Below, piece after piece: positions 55,661-64,000 of a DNA stretch of 64,000 nucleotides (positions are counted from its first letter, which is position 1; every line of letters starts with the position of its first letter). The translations under genes were made by a program, and so were the position numbers. Source of the DNA: Glycine soja (Eukaryota > Streptophyta > Magnoliopsida > Fabales > Fabaceae); the NCBI RefSeq assembly GCF_004193775.1, contig NC_041016.1, forward strand, positions 37,473,334 through 37,537,333, read 5' to 3'. A model generated the notes under the pieces. That model was not told the DNA's origin and did no database searches. It saw nothing but the letters and a program-made list of their open reading frames with translations.

Positions 55661-57329
55661 CCGGGAGATCCCCAGATTCATATTCTCTTTTATATTTCCT
55701 CTTTTATCTGTTACATATCATTTTTATTTTTATAACTTGAGGGACTAACGTTTGTTTTGTTTTTTTTCGATTGTCTTTTGTTTTGGGCATACATGTTGTT
55801 TGGACTATTGCGTTAGGGCTTACTTCGTTATTATTGATAATGTTTGCTGAAATTCCGGAACCTTGTAGAGTTTTCCTTTAGGAATGTCGTCCTAAGAATA
55901 AAACGAACAAAAAAATCATGATAACGCCAAGAATAGAAAAAAGAAAGAGGCGTTGTGAACAAATGTCGTGTCTATATATAAGGAAAAGAAAAGAGTTTTT
56001 TGTGTGTGTAAATAAGGTGTGAAAAGAAATTCTTGTGTGTGAGTAATGAGTGTATATAAAGAAATTTTTGTATAAACCACGAGTGTATGTTGAAAAAATG
56101 AAAAAGAAATCTTTGAACAGGAATAGAGTTTGTATATAAACCGTGTTGATATAAAGAAAAAGAGTTTTTAATGCATGTGTATACATAAAAAGTTTGTCGT
56201 GTATAGGAATGTAGGTGTACAAAGAAAAAAATTTTCTCATAGATAACAATGGATGTATAGTTTTTGCGAACATAAAAAATGAAACAAAAAGAAAAAAGAA
56301 AGAAAGACCTTGAAGATCGGCATGTTATGGTCATAGGAAGCATAAATCATTTGTAGAGAGCAAACATATCTTTTGGAAACAAGAGACTGACGCTAAGAGT
56401 TTATTTTCTAGAATAACCGAGATGAGAATGGATGGATTCATTGAACCGATGAAAGAACATAATTTGGAAATATTGGGTCTACTTGTGTAAATCCCAAGCC
56501 TTAGTATCACAATGCCATAAACTGGATGCTTGAGTACCCACCTAGCTGTAGTCATGACTAATTTTGCACGTTATTTCCAAATCATCATTGTTACGCGTGC
56601 CTCATGGAAATAATATGGAAATTCAACCAGAGACCGACACCTTGACACACGAATTTGTTTTGTCCCAGATATCAAAATCGGGCTCGCACGATGAAAAGAC
56701 CATGTTGAGACACAACCTTAAGCTACTTTGAACCTGGGCCCATGAAAAGAATCCTCATCCTTTCCCCCGAAGAAGAGGACACAGAATCTCCTCAAGGGAG
56801 AGCGAATAATGAATGCTAAAACCCGAATTCCCAATCAAAGATCGGAAAGGAAGAAATGAAAAGAAATAAAAGAAAAGGAAAAGAAGGATTCCCGATCGAA
56901 GATCGAAAGAAAGTAAAAAGAAAAAGATCGAAGGAGAAACAAAATAATTCCCGATCAATACAGGAAACCAGGAAAGAGAACGGAAGATCTTCTTATTAGA
57001 TAAATTTTTGGCTGGGCAAATGACTGCCGGCAAAGGAAAACCCATTTTTGAAGTAGTTCTTCCTTTGGGATTGCCATTCAAGGTCGCTCCCGACTGGCGG
57101 TATCTCACCCCACATAAACAAAGAGGAAAAGACCGAAACACCCAACTTCCTCTCCAAGAACACTACCCTCAGGAAAATCCTATTGATCTGTGATCCTACG
57201 TGTGATCTTTTGGTTCATTAGGAAATCATGTGCAAAATAAAGTCATGGTGCAGCTATGGTTTGGAATTAGGGTAAAACACTTACTTGTGTGAGTTTTTAT
57301 ACACTATGAGTGATTTTATTCCCAGTTTC
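55661..57329 (+). other. 3' UTR of A, cut by element C
   Basis: No gene. It aligns with B's 3' UTR up to GAGTGATTTT (about 57308), after which C's LTR begins at 57330. Purine-rich stretches with repeated ATTCCCGATC phrases (56825-56960) match T/C-rich blocks in B. A 9-monomer array like that of B is not present in the surviving part. Confidence 0.6.
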
Positions 57330-59145
57330 TGTCATACCCTAATTTCATCCGGGGACCATCCGTTGTTGGGATGCGACCCTCGTTTGACCACTTCGAGGAA
57401 CTTGGCACCCATCGTTTGGCAATTCGTGATGTTTTGTGACATGCCGGAAGTCAAAAGAAGGCATTGTAGCACAATCCGTGAAGTTCCGTGACATGCCGGA
57501 AATAAAAAGGAAGTGTTAGTGTGCAATCCGTTAAGTTCCGTAATGTCCTGGAAGGCAAAAAAAGGGATGATTACGTAATCCGTAAGGTTTCGTAACATTA
57601 CGGAAAGAAAACAAGCATCGTTACGAAATTTGTAAAGTTTCGTAACGTTACGGAAAAAAATCACCAAAAAAAGAGCAAGGGATGTATTTAGTAAAAATGG
57701 GGGTGCAAATAGCAACCAGGCCCACTTGGGCCTTCCAGAATATTCCTCCAGAAGGCGGTTGCTTCTGGAGGAAGTAACCTAGCTCGTCTAGGCGAGCTGG
57801 GTAGCAAGCTTCTCCTCTATTTTCCTATAAATAGGGGGAGAGGTGAAGGGAAAAAATGTTCAGCCCTCTTGGTAATTTGAGATCACTTGAAATTAGTGAA
57901 AAAAAATTGTTTCCGTGAAGAAAATCCAAGCCGAGGCGCTTCTGTAACGTTTCCGTGGGTGATTTCACGAAGATTTTCAATCGTTCTTCGACATTCTTCA
58001 ACGTTCTTCGTTCGTTCTTCGTCATTCTTCGGTCTTCAACCGGTAAGTTCCCGAAATCAAACTTTTCAATTCATTCTATGTACCCTTAGTGGTCCTCATT
58101 TGTTTCGTGTACTTTTATTTTCATTTCATTTACTTTCCATACCCCCTTTTGACGTACTTTAGTCATTTACTTAAGTCATTTTCTCCCCTAATAAAAAATA
58201 AAATAAATTTCCACCGATCATTTGAATTGTAACATCCGTTAATTTATGTTAAAATGAAATCCGACCGTTCGGTCATGCCGTAACCACGTTGGAAACCAAA
58301 AAGAGGTAAAATAATAATATAATAATAAAAAATATCTTTTAGTAAAATAAATCAAAAAAATCAATCGGACGTTTTTCTTTGGGATTTCTCTTTCTTAATC
58401 GAATCAACTAATAACCAAAGTGAAACTAAGGCTAAAATCAATTCATAAACCAAACTTTTTGTCATCGCCTAAAAAAGCCATTTTCAAAGGTCCAACGCCT
58501 TTAAATGGTCTTTTCCGCTTTTATTGGTTAAGGGTAGATTTCTAAAAGGCCTAAAATCAATATGTAACTTTGTTACCTCTTTCAAAATTAAAGAAATCAT
58601 TAATGGTCCAATGCCTTAATGTTTTCTCACTTTTCAAAAGAATCGAAAGATTATCTAATGGTCCAATGCCTTAAAATGACCTTTCATTCAATAAAAACAT
58701 ATCTTGCAAAAAAGGATAAAAAATAACTTAACCAAAACGCTTTGTTCACAAAAGAACTACGTAGGTATGATTTTCTCATCACAATTGAGGAATACATAGG
58801 AGCAAAGGGAAATGCCCCTTGTCGACCACAAAAAGATAAAAACATAAAATGGCATAAAAAAAAGACATAAGAATGTAAAAAGGGAACATAAAAATTGAAG
58901 TCATGTTTGCACATTGGATTAAAGGTTGTCGTCTCTTGTGATGGACGTGTGGGGTGCTAATACCTTCCCTGTGCGTAAATACAACTCCCGAACCTTTCAC
59001 TTAAAGTTTGTTGATCACGTCTTTTCCGGTTTTTCCGACGTTTTCCTCAAATAAACATTGGTGGCGACTCCACGCGTATTCCTTTCTTGGAACACGCCAC
59101 CCGTGAGTCACGCGTCGCCTTCCCGCCGAAGGGTAGGTTGCGACA
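57330..59145 (+). repeat. Element C 5' LTR (1816 bp)
   Basis: TGTCATACCCTAATTTCA start and GGGTAGGTTGCGACA end, like A and B. It is longer than A's LTR, mainly through extra CCAATGCCTTAA-type sequence repeated at about 58490-58680. Confidence 0.92.
57743..57833 (+). promoter_or_regulatory. LTR promoter of C: hairpin, palindrome, TATA
   Basis: Perfect TTCCTCCAGAAG stem hairpin at 57743-57773, GCTCGTCTAGGCGAGC at 57782-57797, TATAAATA at 57826-57833. Confidence 0.65.
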
Positions 59146-59147
59146 GT

Positions 59148-59166
59148 TGGCGACTCCACTGGGGAC
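59148..59166 (+). promoter_or_regulatory. Primer binding site of C
   Basis: TGGCGACTCCACTGGGGAC, identical to B and starting two bases after the LTR. Confidence 0.8.
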
Positions 59167-60020
59167 TGTTTTTGAGAGTTAGGCTATTTAATCTTGTGCA
59201 AAGTTTTATCATGACATCTTCATTTGTTGGTTTCCCTTTATTTTTCCTTATTTTCTTGTGTATATAACTCTTTGATGCTTTTAGTGTGTTTTAAAATGTA
59301 TGCATGAGGTAAATATTTTCATTTGATACACACAAACACCAACACTATTTGCACACACGATGATTTGAAAAAAAAGGGCCCTATACCCGGGTTCGTGGGA
59401 ACATAAGGAATGGAGGTGAATCTGTGATCATGCTAGGTCTCCGACTTGCTTGATTACAGTGAACCCTCATCTAGAGTTTTTCTCTTTGATAACATATTGT
59501 TGCTAGTAGTCCCTACTGCTGCAATATGTTCTTCGAAGAGGATGATACCTCTAGAGACCATCAAGAGAGATATGACCACCTTGGGGATTATCACCAAAAA
59601 CCCTCTTAGCTACCTCCCATGTAGGTCCCTAAAATAGGGGCACGAAGCGGACACGTTGCGTGCAATTTTTTCACACTGCCATACATAACTGTCATGTACC
59701 CTTTTGCTTATATCTTGTGAATATTATCATACTATGTACATTCCCGTGTTGCGCCTTTCGCATATGCATCACGCACGGGTTTTGTCTTGATCCCCTCTTT
59801 TTGGCAAACCAACAGAGGGTCCGTGTCACCTTCTTAAATACATACGTCGGGCACTTTGCTACCCCAAGATGTTGTATCTAAGAAGGAGACAATTTCCCGG
59901 GCTCCCGTATTCATAAATTGCATTTGTCTCATATGCATTTCTTCGTGCATTCATCCATTCCACCCATGATAGATGTCGGAGTTTTGATTCGCGCTAGATT
60001 TTGTTTTACTTTAGTAAAAC
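59167..60020 (+). other. 5' leader of C between PBS and ORF1
   Basis: No gene; conserved with the leaders of A and B. It ends TTTGTTTTACTTTAG (AG at 60013-60014) before the ORF1 ATG, again acceptor-like. Confidence 0.6.
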
Positions 60021-61888
60021 ATGGGATCAAGTCAAACGCCTTCGCTTAAAAAGTGGTTCTATCAAGTCAAGGTCAAGAGCCTAGGAATCACCAGTCTAAA
60101 AGAGTTAGGGCAGTTAATGGGCAGCTCCAGCGGCAAGCTTTTCGCAAAGCTTACGGTAAAATCTGGGACCTAGCCATGGTAGAAGTCTCCACAGAGGCCA
60201 TTGCCTCCCTCGCCCAGTATTATGATCAGCCGTTGAGATGCTTCACCTTTGGGGACTTCCAGCTATCACCCATGGTAGAAGAATATGAAGAGATCCTAGG
60301 ATGTCCTCTAGGGGGAAGGAGACCATACCTCTTCTCAGGGTTCTATCCCTCATTAGCTAGAATTTCCAAGATAGTCCAAATCTCAATGCAGGAATTAGAC
60401 CACAGGAAGCAAGTCGAAAATGAGGTGGTTGGAATACCGAGAAAATATTTGGAGGCAAAAGCAAGAATCTTGGAAGGTAAAGGCGAATGGGCCCCGTTCA
60501 TAGACATTCTCGTGCTGTTGATCTTCGGAGGAATCCTCTTTCCAAATGTGGATGGGTTGGTGGACCTAGCAGCAATCGACGCTTTTCTCGCCTATCATAA
60601 CCATAAGGAAAGACCGGTTGTCGCTATGCTAGCCGACCTATATGACACCTTGATCGAAGATGTGAAAAGAGCAATACAAGGATTGTTTGCTGTACTCCAG
60701 CTCTTTATGTATGGTTAGTTTCACACCTTTTTTGCCAAGAGGTGAGGCATGCTTGCCTGCTAGAAAGCCACCGTTCATGCACAGAGAAAGGAGGGGCAAA
60801 TTGGGACCAACTCTTAGCGAGCAAAGAAATAGCATCTGTCAACTGGTTCCCTCGATGGAAGGAAGGAAGAACTGGAGTTCTTATTTCATGTGGAGGATAA
60901 ATGTTCCCTTGATGGGGACGAGAGGTTGCATCAGCTACAATCTCGTTCTTGCTATAAGACAACTTGGCTACCCTATGAGAGGGGCACCACCAGGGGATGA
61001 GCTCACGCTGTCATTTCACGAGGTTTCAATAAGACCAACGTGGAGACACTTCAGAAGGTCCGCAAGGCATGGGAGGTGTTGCAAGAGAAGGACAAGGAAC
61101 ACAGGGGCAGTAACAATGGACCCATCGGTGGCTACCGTAAGTGGTTGAAAGCCCACGTGCAAGGTTTGGATTGGCTCCCGAGTTTGAGAACCGCTAAAAG
61201 GGAGGAAGTCGAGGCACCGGAGGAAGACGAAGAGGTGCAGGCCCTTAGGGCAGAACTCGAGCAAGCCCAAACTGTCAAAGAAAGGTTCAAATCAGCAGCT
61301 CTAAAAATCTGAAAGGAGAATGTCGAACTGAGAGATATAAATATAACTACCACCAAAGCCTTGGAACAAGAAACCAAGAGGGCTCATAGGGAAGCGCACG
61401 ACCGGAACAAGTTCCGAGGGGCTCTGTGGGGCAGTAACAGCGAGCTTAAGCTCCAGAGAGAGGAAAGGGACCAATCACAAGTAGACAGTTTGATCTTGAA
61501 AGATGAGTTGAAGGTTTGCTCAAGGTCCAAAAGAAACTTGTCTCAGCGGTTATGCGAGACAGAGACCAACATGTTAGCTATCATCAGCAAGTACCAAGAA
61601 GAACTAAATCTAGCTACGGCCCATGAGCATAGAGTGGCGGACGAGTATGCCCACATGTACGCGGGGAAGGAGGCTAGAGGAAGGGTGATCGACTCGTTAC
61701 ATCAAGAGGCAACAATGTGGATGGACCGGTTTGCTCTTACCTTGAACGGGAGTCAAGAACTTCCCCGATTGCTAGCCAAGGCCAAAACGATGGCGAACAT
61801 CTACTCCGCCCCCGAGGAGATCCACGGACTTCTCAGCTATTGTCAGCATATGATAGACTTAATGGCCCATATAATTAGAAGCCACTAG
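60021..61888 (+). pseudogene. Ogre ORF1 of C, several frameshifts and a stop
   Basis: Starts MGSSQTPSLKKWFYQVK and aligns with B's 621-aa ORF1 to the same C-terminus (HMIDLMAHIIR). A one-base loss near 60121 and another frameshift near 60650-60700 break the N-terminal domain; further indels follow to 61040. TGA at 61310-61312 interrupts the coiled coil. The conserved FTFGDFQL and ILGCPLGG parts remain readable. Confidence 0.85.
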
Positions 61889-62449
61889 GAAAGTTTGTAT
61901 TGTCACTCAGATCTTGATTAGTTATAAACTTTCTGAATAAAATGAGTTGATCCCGCATTTTTACTCCAAAGATCAATGCGAATCAAATCACTCCCGCATT
62001 TTATCTCTAGCATGCATTCATATCATGCATCGCAAAAGCATCTCTTCATGGCATCATAATGAACATATTGTTCCTACATTTGTCCGTTATCATATTCCAA
62101 CATCACATTTTGCATGAGTCATTGCATCATCATGCATATGCGTTCAACATACTTTTTGTTCTACAAATTGCATACCTTTTGTTTTCATGTTCGCTCATGC
62201 GCGATCCTTGCATTTTCCTCTACAAAACAAAAACGAAAAGTGAAGCATGAAAATTCATGATACATTCTTGGTTGCATATATTCGGTACCATCATAAACCC
62301 ATTTCACTTAAAAACAAAATGAGTGAACATGATACCTAATGCATGGTTAACTAGGAAATGATGTTTCTTCGAGGATCCTAATTTCATAATTACATTTTCC
62401 ATGCATAGCTTAAAGTATGCCCGAGTCATTCATCCCTATGAAAGGTTGT
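61889..62449 (+). other. C sequence after ORF1 up to the junction
   Basis: The first 120 bp match the ORF1-gag spacer of B (AATAAAATGAGTTG, TCATCTCTAGCATGCATT-like blocks). After that there is no gag, and no gene seen. It ends at the SIRE-c junction. Confidence 0.55.
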
Positions 62450-64000
62450 TGATGCCTTCAGATGTGCAGAATTCAGTAAACCTGCTGTTTTCAAACTCTC
62501 TGCCATGGTCACTCCTGATTCTCTTGATGACACAGTCTTTTTCTCTTTGAAGTCTTAGACTCAACTCCTTGAATACTTCAAAGGTGTCTGATTTTTCTCT
62601 GATAAAGTTGACCCAGGTAAATCTGGAGAAATCATCCACAACAACATAGGCATACCTCTTTCCTCCAAGGCTTTCAACTTGCATAGGCCCCATCAAGTCC
62701 ATGTGAAGTAGTTCCAGCACCCTGGAAGTGGTCTGATGTTGAAGCTTCTGGTGGGACATCTTGACCTGCTTTCCAATCTGACATTCACCACAGATTCTGC
62801 CTTCTTCTATTTTCAGATTGGGAATGCCTCTAACAGCACCTTTGTCAATGATTTTCTTCATGCCTCTTAAGTGCAGATGTCCAAATCTTTGATGCCATAT
62901 TCTTACTTCATCTTCTTTGGAGAATAGACATGTGGATGAGTAACTGGTTTCTTGAGGTGTCCATAGGTAACAGTTGTCCTTTGATCTGCTGCCCTTCATT
63001 AGAACTTCACACTTCTCATTTGTCACCAAGCATTCTGACTTTGTGAAGTTTACATTGAATCCTTCATCACACAGCTGACTGATGCTGATCAAGTTTGCAG
63101 TCAGTCCCTTCACCAGCAGTACTTTGTCCAGACTAGGAAGTCCATCATGGACTAGCTTTCCCATTCCAGTGATCTTTCCTTTAGAGCCATCTCCAAATGT
63201 CACATAGCTAGTGGAGCAGGGCTCAATGTTCACCAGGAATTCTTTAACTCCTGTCATGTGTCTGGAACAGCCGCTATCTAGGTACCAATCTTCCTTAGCT
63301 GATGCTCTAAGTGAAGTATGAACAACAAGACTGACAATCTTGTGTTTTGGAACCCACATCATCTTCTGTCTGCTGCTGCTACTTTGAGATCCATGATGTG
63401 GATGGCCATGTAGATGATAGCAAAAGGGCTTTATGTGACCATACTTGCCACAGTAGTGACACCTCCACTTCTTTCTTTTACTTCTTTTACTCTTTTTCTG
63501 CTGCGTTCCATGATGTCGAGACCGATGTTGTGACATCGTGGCTCCAGTGCTGTTTTTGGCAGGAACAAATTCTGTCATGGTTGTTCTGCCAGCAGACTTA
63601 GGATTAAATCCAAGTCCTCTCTGGTTTCCAACATTCTTTCCAAGCTGTAGCACCTCATCAAGCGTATCTGAGCCTTTATTCAGCATCTTTATTGATTGTG
63701 TCATGTTTTCCAGTTTAGAGTTCAGAAAACCAACTTCTCCTTTAAGCTCAGAGATCTCCTCTTCATGTGCCTCCTTTTCAGCCTCCAGATTTGCAATGAC
63801 CTTCTTCAGTTGTGCTTCCTGCTGAAGAATCTTCTCACTTTTGATGCATAGTTTTCTATAGGATATAGCAAGCTCATCAAAAGTGATTTCACTGTCTGTA
63901 TCACTTAAATCTTCAGCAGATTCAAATCTCCCAGTGAGTGCATTCACATCTCTGTCAGAATCACTTTCTTGTTCACTCTCTGTATCATCAGACCGACATA
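62450..64000 (-). mobile_element. SIRE-c: truncated third Sirevirus copy
   Basis: Plus-strand similarity to SIRE-a begins at TGATGCCTTCAGATGTGCAG and runs to the window end. The RT, RNase H, envelope-like ORF and 3' LTR that should lie to the left are absent. The 5' half presumably continues beyond 64000. Confidence 0.92.
62450..64000 (-). CDS. Partial Sirevirus gag-pol (SIRE-c), from mid-gag to mid-integrase
   Basis: Open along the whole visible length, continuing past 64000 upstream. It covers the acidic Gag segment, coiled coil, second CCHC knuckle ([14 protein letters not shown]), DSG protease, integrase HHCC and the first two catalytic aspartates. It breaks off after FCTSEGI, before the catalytic glutamate, then adds NNLS and a stop from element C sequence. 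Integrase is therefore dead and RT absent. Lack of other stops implies a fairly recent insertion before truncation. Confidence 0.92.

Larger units (their letters stand above)
12887..57329 (+). mobile_element. Element A: old Ogre/Tat-like Ty3-gypsy, interrupted by SIRE-b, B and C
   Basis: Pieces of A are 12887-25709, 35031-35564 and 54890-57329. Order: 5' LTR, PBS, ORF1, gag-protease, intron, RT-RNase H-RNase H-integrase, non-coding spacer, 3' ORF, 3' UTR. ORF1 upstream of gag and an intron between protease and RT are hallmarks of the Ogre group. Inserts are proved by TSDs: GAATC for SIRE-b and CCGGG for B; C starts abruptly at 57330 where A's 3' UTR still aligns with B's. A's 3' LTR is outside the window. 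Every gene in A carries frameshifts or stops, mostly of C-to-T type, so it is the oldest of the Ogre copies here with coding sequence to compare. Confidence 0.88.
57330..62449 (+). mobile_element. Element C: 5' part of a third Ogre-like element, truncated
   Basis: 5' LTR (57330-59145), PBS, leader and ORF1, all on the plus strand, inserted in A's 3' UTR after GTTTC (57325-57329). Gag, pol and the 3' LTR are missing: the sequence stops at about 62449, where a Sirevirus fragment in opposite orientation begins. Loss of the rest by a deletion that also removed part of the SIRE copy is the simplest explanation. Confidence 0.85.

Noticed and set aside
57330..59145. The 3' LTR of element A
   Set aside because: It is followed by a PBS and ORF1, not preceded by the PPT seen in B, and A's 3' UTR is interrupted before its end, so it is the 5' LTR of element C.
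1..64000. Host protein-coding genes or RNA genes
   Set aside because: I looked on both strands between elements and found only retroelement sequence; tRNA-like matches are primer binding sites.

Overview
The window is plant repeat DNA from a legume. The organism is most likely a soybean (Glycine): two elements match the SIRE1 Sirevirus family described from Glycine max, and the surrounding elements are Ogre/Tat-type Ty3-gypsy. That assignment rests on recalled family features, not on a search. I see no host gene, tRNA, rRNA or CRISPR array. Almost every base belongs to an LTR retrotransposon, and the elements are nested.

Layout. (1) Host element H is a minus-strand, degenerate Ty3-gypsy element: LTR parts at 1-922 and 10647-11045, gag/RT remnant at 11012-12720. 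A complete Sirevirus, called SIRE-a (923-10641, minus strand), sits inside H's LTR with TSD TTCCT. (2) Element A is an old Ogre-like element on the plus strand, starting with its 5' LTR at 12887. It is heavily broken by stops and is cut three times. A second complete Sirevirus, SIRE-b (25710-35030, minus, TSD GAATC), lies in its post-pol spacer. A second Ogre-like element, B (35565-54889, minus, TSD CCGGG), lies inside its 3' ORF. A third, C (from 57330, plus), lies in its 3' UTR. A's own 3' LTR is not in the window. (3) Element C keeps its 5' LTR, PBS and a broken ORF1, and is then cut at about 62449. There it joins a truncated third Sirevirus fragment, SIRE-c (62450-64000, minus), which breaks off within integrase.

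How the genes work together. Each Sirevirus encodes one Gag-Pol polyprotein (Gag with two CCHC knuckles, protease, integrase, RT, RNase H). A single UAG stop in a UAG-CAR-YYA context is followed in frame by an envelope-like ORF. Ogre-like elements carry ORF1 (unknown function), Gag-protease with a G-patch-like segment, then an intron whose removal deletes the gag-pro stop and joins it in frame to RT, two RNase H domains and integrase. A separate 3' ORF follows. In B, ORF1 and gag-pro are intact but pol and the 3' ORF are broken.

Relative age, read by eye. SIRE-a LTRs differ at one noticed site in 1166 bp and SIRE-b LTRs at two in 1001 bp, so both are very recent. B's LTRs differ by roughly 1-2 percent plus a 366-bp deletion. 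A and C are older still.

Most interesting signals: a three-half-site DNA motif (GATGTC-N2-GACATC-N6-GACATC) recurring a dozen times per Sirevirus, in both orientations and in different reading frames; and a motif shared by the Sirevirus envelope-like protein and the Ogre 3' ORF protein.
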